From NCBI GenBank assembly GCA_030537735.1, contig JAUNVG010000001.1, positions 302,160-366,159 on the forward strand: 64,000 nucleotides of DNA, read 5' to 3'. Both the position numbers and the translations under genes were made by a program. Under the pieces are notes generated by a model that searched no databases, was not told the DNA's origin, and saw nothing but the letters and a program-made list of their open reading frames with translations. Positions 29,266 through 38,137 of this stretch are shown here, one piece after another (the first letter of the stretch is position 1; the number at the start of each line of letters is the position of its first letter). This DNA comes from Actinomycetaceae bacterium (GTDB taxonomy: Bacteria > Actinomycetota > Actinomycetes > Actinomycetales > Actinomycetaceae).

Positions 29266-31095
29266 TTACTCCCCTTCCACGGTTTCCCAGTGGGGGTCGT
29301 TTTCCCTCATCGGAGTTCGCGCGGGGCTGAGTTCAGGTGTACCGGCGTCAGCCAATTCGGGATTTGGAGCGCCGGGAGCTCCTTGCAGTATCCGCTGGTG
29401 GGCGGCTTCCCACTGCTTAGCCACGTGTGCGACAGCAGCGTTAAAGGTTTCGGCGTCTGGGGTTGGTGGCAGTGCTTCGTGGAATACGCTGAGTTCGTTT
29501 TCTATCAGGTCGGTGCAGCGTCGATCTAATAGTTGTACCGCGCGTTTAGTCATGGCTGCGACTTCTTTACTACCGAATACCGATTCCAGTAGCCGCTGGG
29601 CAACTACCGAGGTGGCTCCCGCAACACCCACTTCCGCGCCGGTGAGTCCGCCAGTGGATGCAAAGATCACTACCATTAGCGATACGCCCAGCAGGTTTAC
29701 GCCCACCGCTAACATTCGTGCTGCGGTTTTGCGTGCTCCGCCTTGTTCGCGGATCATTTCCAGCAGATCGTGTTGCCATTGCCGGGTTACTTTATCCGCT
29801 TGCATACGGACTTTGCCGGCGTCCAATGGTGGCGTTGCTTCTTCATATAAGCGCACGGCGTTGTCGCGTCGCCACGCCGCGCGTACTTCGTCTTCAGCTC
29901 TTGTTATTGCTGTCGTTATGACTGTGGTGAGGTTGTCTGCGATGGCGGCGTGGACTGGTTCAGCGCGTTTGTCGTTCTGGTTCCCGAAGATTCCTGCGAG
30001 TTTGCCTCGCACCCAAGAGATGGATGCGTCGATGCTTTTTCCTAGGTCCGCTGTTCCTAATACTTCTTGCCAGCGGTTGAGTACCTCCCCACGTAGTAGC
30101 GCTCCTTTTTGGGCGCTACTGCGAATGTAGCGGCGCGCCTGGTGCGCGGCATTGTCTACGGTAGCGTTCGCATCTGTGAGCACTTGTGCCTGCTGCTGGA
30201 CAGCTTCGCTTAGTTTCGTACTGTCGGCGAGGACGGTGCGTACCGATCCGTATACTGCGCGTCTGGCGGTGTGGCGACGCGATTGGGCGGTGTCGGCAAG
30301 GGAAGTTAGCCAGTTACGCAGTGGCGTGAGGGTTGCGGGTGAAAGCATGGCACTATTGAGTGCTTGTTCACTGATGCACAGGATCGGTGCTCTTCCCAGT
30401 CCCGCGGTGGCAAGCATCCGCGTGAGGTCGCTGTGGATTTCTTCTTCCGCTCCCGGTGGTATGCGGTTGAGGACGATGGTTACAGCAATATTTCTCTGTG
30501 CCGCTTCACGCAGGGTTTGCCAGGGTAGAGCATCGGCGTATCTTGCGGCGGTGGTTACGAATACCCACAGGTCCGCCGCGTCCAGTAGTTGACGGGCAAG
30601 TTCGCGATTATCGTCCACCACCGAATCGAGGTCGGGGGCATCCAATATTGCTATGCCGTGGGGTACGGTGTCTACTTGCCGCAGTTCTAGTTCTTTGTGA
30701 CTGCCACTGCTGGGTTCTGAAGGTCCAGCTGCGGAGTCCACCCGTACTCTGGCTAGTCCGGGTAGGACATGTCCGCGTTCGAACCAGTTGGTGTCTTCTG
30801 CGCGGTGCATCAGGATGGGGCGACGGGTGGTTGGGCGTACCGCGGAGGAGGCCGATATTATCCTGCCCAGTAGGGAGTTAACTATGGTGGATTTACCCGC
30901 CCCGGTAGATCCCCCGACGACGCATAGTAGTGGGGCGTCAAGATTTTCTAATCGGGGTAGGATGTGGTCGCGCAGGCGGTCGTAGCTGCGTTTGCGGTTG
31001 GCTCGTGCGCCTTCAACTCCAGACAGCTCTAACGGCAGGTTGAGGGTGTGGAGTTCTTGCAGCAGTTGCTTCAAACCGGTGTCTTCCCCACCCAT
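29266..31095 (-). CDS. Dynamin-like / YfjP-type membrane GTPase, first of a pair
   Basis: 609 residues from the ATG at 31095, chosen because AAGGAGG lies nine bases upstream; an in-frame ATG 42 bases earlier has no such site. P-loop GGSTGAGKST (residues 61-70), SSAVRPTTRRPILMH as a switch-I-like stretch, ILDAPDLDSVVDDNR as the DxPD variant of G3, and a degenerate G4 (LNRIPPG). The middle is helical and charged; a hydrophobic hairpin near residue 490 (MLAVGVNLLGVSLMVVIFAS) suggests membrane insertion. Shares D-P-D-x-D-S and RYAD/KYAD with its neighbour, so the two probably arose by duplication and may act as a heteromer. Confidence 0.75.
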   Translation of the reverse strand: MGGEDTGLKQLLQELHTLNLPLELSGVEGARANRKRSYDRLRDHILPRLENLDAPLLCVVGGSTGAGKSTIVNSLLGRIISASSAVRPTTRRPILMHRAEDTNWFERGHVLPGLARVRVDSAAGPSEPSSGSHKELELRQVDTVPHGIAILDAPDLDSVVDDNRELARQLLDAADLWVFVTTAARYADALPWQTLREAAQRNIAVTIVLNRIPPGAEEEIHSDLTRMLATAGLGRAPILCISEQALNSAMLSPATLTPLRNWLTSLADTAQSRRHTARRAVYGSVRTVLADSTKLSEAVQQQAQVLTDANATVDNAAHQARRYIRSSAQKGALLRGEVLNRWQEVLGTADLGKSIDASISWVRGKLAGIFGNQNDKRAEPVHAAIADNLTTVITTAITRAEDEVRAAWRRDNAVRLYEEATPPLDAGKVRMQADKVTRQWQHDLLEMIREQGGARKTAARMLAVGVNLLGVSLMVVIFASTGGLTGAEVGVAGATSVVAQRLLESVFGSKEVAAMTKRAVQLLDRRCTDLIENELSVFHEALPPTPDAETFNAAVAHVAKQWEAAHQRILQGAPGAPNPELADAGTPELSPARTPMRENDPHWETVEGE

Positions 31096-31249
31096 CGTTG
31101 CGTTCCTCCTTGGAGCCGAAACTGGCGTTGCATGCATCCATGCTGTGCGCTATCTGCTGATCCACTTCAAGTTGTGGTTACATAACTTTTACCATCTTAG
31201 CGGGATTGCCGCCTGCGCACGTGCCTAAGAATGGTTACCGGTGACTACT

Positions 31250-32578
31250 TCAGTTATCAGACACTACCCTTACTTTTAGATCTTCGGCAGCTGGCATCCA
31301 AGTTGCGGGGTCGATTGGTTCTTGTTGCCCGGTGCGCAGGTCTTTTACGGTTACGCTTTGGTCTTCTTCGAGGAAACACACGAACGGTATCCCGCGTTTG
31401 TCGGCGTATTTGATTTGTTTACCGAATTTGCTGGCTTTGGGAGAAACTTCCGTGGCGATTCCTCTTTGCCGCAGTACGCGGGCAACTGCGTTGGATTCGC
31501 CTCGGGTTTGCTCGTTTGCTACCGCCACTAGCACGCAGGTGGGCACGGTGCGGGTGGGTTTAATCATCTGCTGTGAACTCATGCGCGATAGTAGTCGCGA
31601 TACCCCGATCGACATCCCCACGCCCAGGTAGGATCGTTTGCCGTCGCTGGCGAGGGAGTCGTACCGCCCTCCTGAACAGATGGATCCGAGGTCTTCGTGA
31701 CCTTCTATGATGGTTTCGTACACGGTGCCGGTGTAGTAGTCCAGGCCTCGGGTGATTGAAAGGTCGGCGACAATGTGGTCGCCTGCTTGTTCATGGGTGT
31801 CTTGCAGTACTTGATTTAGTTCTTGCAGGCCTTGTTGTAGGGTTTCGTTTTCTACTCCGAGGGCGGTGACTGCGTTGGTGATGGTTTCTTTGCCTCCGCG
31901 GATACCTGCGAGGGCGAGGAGTTTGTCCGCTTGTTCTTCACTGACGCCGTTTGCGGTGAGGATTTGTTTGACTCCATCGGGTCCGACTTTGGCGATTTTG
32001 TCGATTGCCCGCAATGCTTCGTCGATGTCGTCGACTCCGATTCCTTCGCAGAAGCCTTGCACAATTTTGCGGTTGTTAATCATGATGGTCACCGGTGGTA
32101 TCGGTAGGGCGCTGAGCGCTTCGAACATCACCAGTGGTAGTTCGCTTTCGTAGTGCCTCGGCAGGTCGCCGTCGGCCACGATGTCGATGTCTGCTTGTAT
32201 GAATTCTCGGTAGCGTCCGTCTTGGGGGCGTTCGCCGCGCCAGACGTGCTGGATTTGGTAGCGGCGGAAGGGGAATGCCAGTTGGTTTCGGTTTTCGAGG
32301 ACGTAGCGTGCGAACGGCACGGTTAGGTCGAAGTGTAGTCCGAGGGTTTTATCTGTAACTTCCGCCTGCGGGTCGTGTATGCGTGAGAGCACGTAGACCT
32401 CTTTAGAGGTTTCCCCTTTGCGTTGTAACTCCCCTACCGGTTCTACTGCGCGAGTGTGCAGGGATGTGAACCCGTGTAGTTCGAATACTTCACGCAGGTG
32501 GTCGAGGACGTTTTGTTCGACGATGCGTCCGCCGGGTAGCCATTCGGGAAAGCCTGATAAAGATGTACGTGCAAACAT
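31250..32578 (-). CDS. hisS: Histidyl-tRNA synthetase
   Basis: Class II synthetase for tRNA-His. The 442 residues show FPEWLPGGRIVEQNVLDHLRE at the start, motif 2 as FRRYQIQHVWRGERPQDGRYREFIQADIDIV, the His-specific signature GLDYYTGTVYE and GSICSGGRYDSLA, and a C-terminal anticodon-binding domain (TCVLVAVANEQ, GIPFVCFLEEDQ). The ATG 32578 has no Shine-Dalgarno but follows a CATAAT hexamer by six bases, suggesting a leaderless transcript. Downstream of the MBL-fold gene, same strand. Confidence 0.97.
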   Translation of the reverse strand: MFARTSLSGFPEWLPGGRIVEQNVLDHLREVFELHGFTSLHTRAVEPVGELQRKGETSKEVYVLSRIHDPQAEVTDKTLGLHFDLTVPFARYVLENRNQLAFPFRRYQIQHVWRGERPQDGRYREFIQADIDIVADGDLPRHYESELPLVMFEALSALPIPPVTIMINNRKIVQGFCEGIGVDDIDEALRAIDKIAKVGPDGVKQILTANGVSEEQADKLLALAGIRGGKETITNAVTALGVENETLQQGLQELNQVLQDTHEQAGDHIVADLSITRGLDYYTGTVYETIIEGHEDLGSICSGGRYDSLASDGKRSYLGVGMSIGVSRLLSRMSSQQMIKPTRTVPTCVLVAVANEQTRGESNAVARVLRQRGIATEVSPKASKFGKQIKYADKRGIPFVCFLEEDQSVTVKDLRTGQQEPIDPATWMPAAEDLKVRVVSDN

Positions 32579-32584
32579 AGTTTT

Positions 32585-32590
32585 ATTATG
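32585..32590 (-). promoter_or_regulatory. -10 element of a probable leaderless hisS promoter
   Basis: CATAAT on the minus strand is followed by six bases (AAAACT) and the hisS ATG, with no ribosome binding site. Confidence 0.5.
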
Positions 32591-32662
32591 GCAGATCCTG
32601 TTGGGGGTGCTTATTCACCATCCAGCGTAGTGGGGTTTTGAGTCCGGGAACTTTTCCTGGTT

Positions 32663-33376
32663 TTATCCGAGTTCGCGCGCTCTTATCACGTATGGATTGG
32701 TACGTTTTTCGATGTCCCAGGTGGTGGCTGGCCCGTGGCCCGGTAGCAGCCAGGTGGCGGGGTCGATGGCGTTTGCGAGGGTTCGCAGGGTGTGTCGCAT
32801 TTGGGTTTCGTCGCCTCCGGGCAGGTCGGTTCGCCCCACGGAGCCAGCGAAGATTACGTCTCCGCACCAGGCTAGTGGTTGGGCTTGTCCTTGTGCGGGG
32901 TGCACGGGGGGCAGGCCGGGTACGTCTAGTTGTAGTTCTTCGTCCGCACTGACTTCTGTGAGGAATATTGCGCTGCCTTCTGAATGCCCGGGGGCGGGGA
33001 CCATTAGCACTGGTATGCCTGCGGCGAGGGTGATGGTTTGGGTTGGCAGTTCGCGGATGTCTGCGGGGCGGTTCCAGCTTTGTCCGCCGAGTTCTAGGGG
33101 GAATGGCAGGTGCGCCATGGGGTTTTGGAGTCGGTATGAGTCGGGCCCGGGGATCCACACGGGAGCGTTGAAGGCAGCGCAGTCCCATACGTGGTCGGGG
33201 TGCCCGTGCGTGAGCAGGACGTTGACCGCTGTTAGTTGGTTTTGTTTCAGGTAGTCCTTGATGCGCTCGGCGGTGCCGTATCCGGGGTCGATAATGAGTG
33301 CTTCGTTGGTGTCTGCTGCGTGCGCGATGTATGCGTTTTCGCCAAGCATTGGGGACGGGATAGCTTGGATTTTCAT
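32663..33376 (-). CDS. Metallo-beta-lactamase-fold hydrolase (glyoxalase II-like)
   Basis: A cytosolic zinc hydrolase, probably acting on thioesters. The 237 residues carry THGHPDH (56-62), the later His in PAPGHSEGSA, the Asp in WCGDVIFAGSVGRTDLPGG and the last His in LLPGHGPATTW. This matches the actinobacterial protein commonly encoded beside hisS and rel. The true substrate is not evident. The ATG follows a TAATAT hexamer by six bases. Divergent from the DUF349 gene. Confidence 0.88.
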   Translation of the reverse strand: MKIQAIPSPMLGENAYIAHAADTNEALIIDPGYGTAERIKDYLKQNQLTAVNVLLTHGHPDHVWDCAAFNAPVWIPGPDSYRLQNPMAHLPFPLELGGQSWNRPADIRELPTQTITLAAGIPVLMVPAPGHSEGSAIFLTEVSADEELQLDVPGLPPVHPAQGQAQPLAWCGDVIFAGSVGRTDLPGGDETQMRHTLRTLANAIDPATWLLPGHGPATTWDIEKRTNPYVIRARELG

Positions 33377-33382
33377 ATCTTC

Positions 33383-33388
33383 ATATTA
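33383..33388 (-). promoter_or_regulatory. -10 element upstream of the MBL-fold gene
   Basis: TAATAT on the minus strand, six bases (GAAGAT) before the ATG at 33376. GAAGAT is a poor ribosome binding site, so a leaderless start is likely. Confidence 0.45.
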
Positions 33389-33555
33389 CTAGGTGGGCGT
33401 TTGTAGAGCGGTAATGAGTTTCTTGCAGATTGAAACCATGTGCGCAACACCACGTTTAGGGCATAGGATGGGAGATTGCAGAGGTAACGCGCCTGTGCTG
33501 ATAGTTTTGTCGAGCGGTCTGGCTGCAAAGCCCACCCCGTCCTGTGAGGAATAAC

Positions 33556-35049
33556 GTGAGCGATCCCGTAGAGAACACCCCAGTTTCCGACGTCCCACAA
33601 CCTGCTACTACCCCACCGGCTGAGCCGGTAGATTCCGTTGCTGATGCTCCCCAGGGCTCAGCTGCGGTAGATGCTGATGCCACTGGTTTAGGGGGTGTGG
33701 TTGCTGACGAGTCGGCAGTTTCGGTTGACTCGTCCGCAGATGTTGCGGGCGAGGCTAGTGAGCCTGATACTGATGCGGCTGGCCCCGCAGTGGTAGTGCG
33801 TGCGCCGTCTGATATTGATCCGGCTGAGTTCGGTCGGGTTGACGAGGACGGTCAGGTGTGGGTTCGTGAGGCTGGGGGCGAGCGCCTGGTTGGTTCCTAT
33901 CCGGATGAGGTTCCGAGCGATCCCTTGGCTTTGTATACTCGTCGTTTCCTGGATTTGGAAGCTACGGTTAACTTGTTTGAGATGAGACTTCCAACTTTGA
34001 GTCCCCGTGATATTGATCAGGGTTTGAAGACTTTGGATGAGTCCATGGTGGAGCCTGCGGTGGTTGGCGACATTGATGGTTTGCGTGAACGTGTAGCGCA
34101 GTTACATGAGCGCGGTAAGGCTCGTAAGGAGGAGTCGAAGGCGGAGAGGGCCGCGGCGAAGGAGCAGGCTTTAGCTGAACGCACTGCGGTGGTGGAGGAA
34201 GCTGAGGCTATTGCCGCGCAGGATCCGGCTCGCACGCAGTGGAAGAACTCCGGCCAGCAGCTGCGTGATTTGCTAGAGCAGTGGAAACAGTTGCAGCGGC
34301 AAGGGCCGCGTTTGGATCGGGCTGATGAGGACGCCTTGTGGAAGCGTTTTTCCTCTGCTCGTACGAAGTTCGACCGTCACCGTCGCCAGTTTTATTCCCA
34401 GCGTGAGGCTCGCCAGGCGGAGGCTAAGGCGAAGAAGGAAAAGCTGGTGGAGGAAGCTGAGGCTTTGCAAAACTCCACTGATTGGGGTCCGACTGCTGGA
34501 GCTTACCGGGATTTGATGGAACGCTGGAAGCAGGCGGGTCATGCTGCGCGGCGTGAAGATGACCAGTTGTGGGCGCGTTTCCGAGCGGCGCAGCAGGTTT
34601 TCTTCGATGCTCGTAGGGCTAACTCCCAAGCGGTTGACGCCCAGTTCCGCGCGAATTTGGAGGTTAAGGAGCAGCTTCTAGAAGAAGCTGAGGCTTTGCT
34701 GCCGATTAAGGATTTGCAAGCTACCATTGCTAAGCTTCGTGACATTCAAGATCGCTGGGATGAGGCTGGCCGCGTTCCGCGTCAGGATGTTTCGCGCGTT
34801 GAGGGCCGTATGAGGGCGGTGGAGAAGGCGGTTCGAGACGCTGAAGATGAGCAGTGGCGACGTACCGATCCCACTACTAAGGCCCGTGCCGAGGGGATGC
34901 TTGGCCAGTTGGAGGATTCGATCGCCCAGCTGGAGGCAGAACTGGAGCAGGCTAAGACTGCGAGCGATGACGCTAAGGTTAAGTCCATTACTGAGGCTTT
35001 GGAAACTAAGCGGGCGTGGTTTAATCAGATTCAAGGCGCAGTGGATTAG
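33556..35049 (+). CDS. DUF349 coiled-coil protein
   Basis: Unknown biochemical function. The start chosen is GTG 33556, six bases after GAGG; a GTG 12 bases earlier overlaps that Shine-Dalgarno. The first 90 residues are acidic and Ala/Val-rich, probably disordered. The rest is highly charged helix with three or four DUF349 units, each centred on an aromatic pattern such as WKNSGQQLRDLLEQWKQLQR, DEDALWKRFSSARTKF, DDQLWARFRAAQQVFFDARR. Such proteins are commonly encoded beside rel in actinobacteria. Convergent with rel and closed by a strong terminator. Confidence 0.88.
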   Translation: MSDPVENTPVSDVPQPATTPPAEPVDSVADAPQGSAAVDADATGLGGVVADESAVSVDSSADVAGEASEPDTDAAGPAVVVRAPSDIDPAEFGRVDEDGQVWVREAGGERLVGSYPDEVPSDPLALYTRRFLDLEATVNLFEMRLPTLSPRDIDQGLKTLDESMVEPAVVGDIDGLRERVAQLHERGKARKEESKAERAAAKEQALAERTAVVEEAEAIAAQDPARTQWKNSGQQLRDLLEQWKQLQRQGPRLDRADEDALWKRFSSARTKFDRHRRQFYSQREARQAEAKAKKEKLVEEAEALQNSTDWGPTAGAYRDLMERWKQAGHAARREDDQLWARFRAAQQVFFDARRANSQAVDAQFRANLEVKEQLLEEAEALLPIKDLQATIAKLRDIQDRWDEAGRVPRQDVSRVEGRMRAVEKAVRDAEDEQWRRTDPTTKARAEGMLGQLEDSIAQLEAELEQAKTASDDAKVKSITEALETKRAWFNQIQGAVD

Positions 35050-35105
35050 CCTTTAGTGGTTCTTAACCACGTTTAGGGCTTGTCAGATTTGCGCTGACAG
35101 TCTTT

Positions 35106-35150
35106 AGGTTTGGGGCTTAGCCAGTTGGCTAAGCCCCAAACCTTTTTCCT
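35106..35150. terminator. Strong terminator between the DUF349 gene and rel
   Basis: A 17-bp perfect stem (35106-35122 with 35127-35143), loop AGTT, whose 3' arm runs into TTTTTCCTT on the plus strand. Two smaller hairpins precede it (GTGGTT/AACCAC and TGTCAG/CTGACA near 35060-35100). It terminates the DUF349 gene and may also serve rel from the other side. Confidence 0.88.
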
Positions 35151-35177
35151 TACTTTTGGTGTTGCGTGCGCAGTGGT

Positions 35178-37493
35178 TTACTTGTTCTTTCGGTGTGGCC
35201 GGTTACCGTGGACGCGGCGCACTTCGAACACTGAGTCCACTTTGCGCAGCGCAGCCATAATGGCGTTTAGCATTGAAGTTTCTGCCATTTCCACGGTGAA
35301 CCTGGTAGTTGCCACGCGGTCGGCACTTGTCGACATGTTGCCGGAGAGGATATTTACCTGGTAGTCCGACAGTATTGACGATAGGTCTCCTAGCAGGCCG
35401 GCTCTGTCGAGGGCTTTGATTTCTATCTGTACCAGGTAGGCGGCTGCTGCCGTGGTGTCCCACCGCACTGGTAGGAAACGTTCTGGGTGGGATTTCTTTA
35501 ACGCGATGGCGTTGGCGCATTCGGGTGAGTGTACGCTCACGCCCTGGCCGCGCGTTATGAACCCGACAATCGGGTCCGATGGTACCGGGGTGCAGCATTT
35601 GGCTACTTTCACCCACACGTCGTTGCTGGACATGCCTTCGACGACTACTCCTCCGGAACTGGAGGTTGCGGTTGCGTGTCGTATTGCGCCGGGAGTTACC
35701 GCTTCAGACAGTGTCTCTTCTGTGCCGGAGTCTCCACCCAGGCTGTCTATTAGTTTCTTCACCACGTTGGAGGCTGATACTTGGTTGTCTCCGACGGCGG
35801 CGTAGAGGGCGGCGATGGAGTTGTAGCCCATACCGGCAGCAACCGATGTGACAGTGTCGTGGCTCATGAGCCTTTGCAGCGGTAGGTTTTGCTTGCGCAT
35901 CGCACGCGCAATGCTTTCCTTGCCGATCTCAATGGCTTCTTCGCGGCGTTCTTTACTGAACCAGGATTTGATTTTCGACCGGGCGCGGGAGGAGGCAACG
36001 AATTTCAGCCAGTCTCTGCTTGGTCCGGCTTTGGAAGACTTCGAGGTGAATACCTCTACGATGTCTCCGCTTTCTAAGGTTGACTCCAAGCTTACTAGTT
36101 TGCCATTAACGCGCGCTCCGATAGTGCGGTGCCCCACTTCAGTGTGGACCGCGTAAGCGAAGTCAACCGGGGTGGCGCCGGCTGGCAGTACTTGCACTTC
36201 CCCTTTAGGTGTGAATACGTAGACTTCGTCTCCCGCGATCTCATAGCGCAGTGAATCTAAGAATTCCTCCGGGTCTCCGGTTTCGCGCTCCATTTGTATG
36301 AGGCCGCGTAGCCAGTTCATTTGTTCTTGCGGATTCATCCGATCCGCATCGGCACTGGTGGCGTTGGGGTTTTGCTTGTATCTCCAGTGCGCTGCCACAC
36401 CGTATTCGGCGCGCTCATGCATTTCGAAGGTGCGTACCTGTATTTCCACGGGGCGACCTTGCGGCCCCATCACGGTGGTGTGTAGTGACTGGTAGAGGTT
36501 AAACTTCGGGGTCGCAATATAGTCTTTGAATCGCCCTGGCAGTGGTGACCAGCGTGAGTGTATGGCTCCGATAACGGCGTAGCAGTCCCGCACTGTTTCT
36601 ACGAGTACGCGCACACCCACCAGGTCGTAGATGTCGTCGAAGGCTTTCCCCCGCACGATCATCTTCTGGTAGATCGAGTAGTGGTTTTTGGGTCGGCCCG
36701 AAACCTTTCCCCGCACTCCCCCATTGCGCAGGTCTTCTTCGATGGTTAGCACCACGTGGCGCAGGTATTCTTCCCGCTGCGGTGCGCGTTCGGTTACCAG
36801 GCGGTCTATTTCCGCGTATATCTCCGGGTATAGGGTGATGAAGGAGCGTTCTTCCAGTTCCCACTTAATGGTGTTCATTCCCAGCCGGTGGGCTAGCGGG
36901 GCGTATATCTCAAGTGTTTCTCTTGCTTTGCGTTGCGCTGAGTCGCGCGGGACGTACTGCCAGGTTCTGGCGTTATGTAGGCGATCTCCCAGCTTGATCA
37001 AAAGTGTGCGGATGTCTTTGGACATCGCCACAATCATTTTCCGCAGGGTTTCTGACTGCGCACTCGATCCGTATTTGACTTTGTCTAGTTTTGTAACGCC
37101 GTCTACTAACAGTGCTATCTGCGGACCGTAGTCGGCGGTGAGTTCTTCCAGGGTGTATTCGGTGTCTTCGACAGTGTCGTGCAGCAGGGCCGCCACCAGT
37201 GTTGGCGGAGTCATACCTATTTCCGCCAAGATGGTCGCCACTGCCACGGGGTGAGTGATGTATGGTTCTCCAGATTTGCGGTACTGCCCTTCGTGATAGT
37301 GCCGGGCGGTTTCGTAGGCTCGTTCAATGACATCTACGTCGGCTTTGGGGTGATGTGCCCTTACGGCTCGAATGAGTGGTTCAATCTCGGGCGCGGTGGC
37401 GCGGCGGCGCGATCCGAACCACATAAGTCCAGAACGCACCCGGGAACCAGAAACTGGGTGCGTTGAAGCGGAGTCATGTTGTGGGGATGTCAT
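35178..37493 (-). CDS. rel: Bifunctional (p)ppGpp synthetase/hydrolase Rel
   Basis: Makes and degrades the stringent-response alarmones. Domain order in 771 residues: HD hydrolase with HD at 105-106 (LLHDTVEDTEY); synthetase (GVRVLVETVRDCYAVIG, KFNLYQSLHTTVMGP) near residues 250-350; TGS (VYVFTPKGEVQVLPAGATPVDFAY) near 420; a Cys/His region with VAKCCTPVPSD; and a C-terminal ACT domain (DRAGLLGDLSSILSDY). Both catalytic halves look intact. A TATAAC hexamer lies eight bases before the ATG and TTGTCC 18 bases above that; no Shine-Dalgarno is evident. Downstream of apt in the conserved chain. Confidence 0.97.
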   Translation of the reverse strand: MTSPQHDSASTHPVSGSRVRSGLMWFGSRRRATAPEIEPLIRAVRAHHPKADVDVIERAYETARHYHEGQYRKSGEPYITHPVAVATILAEIGMTPPTLVAALLHDTVEDTEYTLEELTADYGPQIALLVDGVTKLDKVKYGSSAQSETLRKMIVAMSKDIRTLLIKLGDRLHNARTWQYVPRDSAQRKARETLEIYAPLAHRLGMNTIKWELEERSFITLYPEIYAEIDRLVTERAPQREEYLRHVVLTIEEDLRNGGVRGKVSGRPKNHYSIYQKMIVRGKAFDDIYDLVGVRVLVETVRDCYAVIGAIHSRWSPLPGRFKDYIATPKFNLYQSLHTTVMGPQGRPVEIQVRTFEMHERAEYGVAAHWRYKQNPNATSADADRMNPQEQMNWLRGLIQMERETGDPEEFLDSLRYEIAGDEVYVFTPKGEVQVLPAGATPVDFAYAVHTEVGHRTIGARVNGKLVSLESTLESGDIVEVFTSKSSKAGPSRDWLKFVASSRARSKIKSWFSKERREEAIEIGKESIARAMRKQNLPLQRLMSHDTVTSVAAGMGYNSIAALYAAVGDNQVSASNVVKKLIDSLGGDSGTEETLSEAVTPGAIRHATATSSSGGVVVEGMSSNDVWVKVAKCCTPVPSDPIVGFITRGQGVSVHSPECANAIALKKSHPERFLPVRWDTTAAAAYLVQIEIKALDRAGLLGDLSSILSDYQVNILSGNMSTSADRVATTRFTVEMAETSMLNAIMAALRKVDSVFEVRRVHGNRPHRKNK

Positions 37494-37501
37494 TTTTCCA
37501 T

Positions 37502-37531
37502 GTTATACCGGTATCAATACGAAAGGGACAA
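37502..37531 (-). promoter_or_regulatory. Predicted rel promoter
   Basis: On the minus strand TTGTCC (37531-37526), an 18-base spacer and TATAAC (37507-37502) precede the rel ATG, which begins eight bases later. This gives rel its own promoter within the apt-rel gap of about 100 bases. Confidence 0.5.
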
Positions 37532-37597
37532 TCCACGACCAGTTGAGTCGCGAATTGCCCCTTGTCGGTATCGCTATTGTGGACTTTGCGGTAAAAG

Positions 37598-38137
37598 TTA
37601 GAACGCCACCGCTGATTCCACTGTGATGCCGGGCAGTTTGGTCCGCCCGTTGAGATCGGTCAGTTCTAGTAGCACCGCTACGGCTGCCACTTGAGCGTCG
37701 CACTGGCGGATTAGTTCCACTGCTGCGGCCGCGGTTCCACCGGTGGCGAGCACATCGTCGATGATGAGTACTCGTGACCCGGGTTGGACTGATTCGGGCC
37801 GCAGTTCCATGCGTGCTTTGCCGTATTCCAGCTCATATTCGACGCCGATGAGCGGTCCGGGGAGTTTGCCTGCTTTGCGTACCGTGATCATGCCTAGCCC
37901 CAAGGCGGTGGCAAGTGGAGCGGCAAGAATGAACCCGCGCGATTCCAACCCGGCGATGGCATCTATGCGACCGCGGTAGTGGTCGGCGAGGCCGTCAATC
38001 AGTTCGCGGAAGGCGTTGCCGTCAGCGAGAAGTGGAGTTATGTCGCGAAACAGTACCCCCGGTTCGGGGAAGTCCGGTATTTCCCGTAGGTGGGAGGTGA
38101 TTAGCTCCCCTAGCCGGCCCTTGAGTTCAGCGCTCAT
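37598..38137 (-). CDS. apt: Adenine phosphoribosyltransferase
   Basis: Salvages adenine to AMP with PRPP. The 179 residues contain IPDFPEPGVLFRDITPLL, the LESRGFILAAPLA loop, KLPGPLIG and the PRPP-binding VLIIDDVLATGGTAAAAVELI, all canonical. Its ATG overlaps the secF stop by 4 bases. Sits between secDF and rel, the standard actinobacterial arrangement. Confidence 0.96.
   Translation of the reverse strand: MSAELKGRLGELITSHLREIPDFPEPGVLFRDITPLLADGNAFRELIDGLADHYRGRIDAIAGLESRGFILAAPLATALGLGMITVRKAGKLPGPLIGVEYELEYGKARMELRPESVQPGSRVLIIDDVLATGGTAAAAVELIRQCDAQVAAVAVLLELTDLNGRTKLPGITVESAVAF

Noticed and set aside
29252..30130. 292-residue plus-strand frame
   Set aside because: Antisense to the first GTPase gene; Ser/Ala-rich shadow.
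32586..33188. 200-residue Arg/Pro-rich minus-strand frame
   Set aside because: Overlaps the metallo-beta-lactamase-fold gene in a different frame; composition reflects out-of-frame GC-rich codons.
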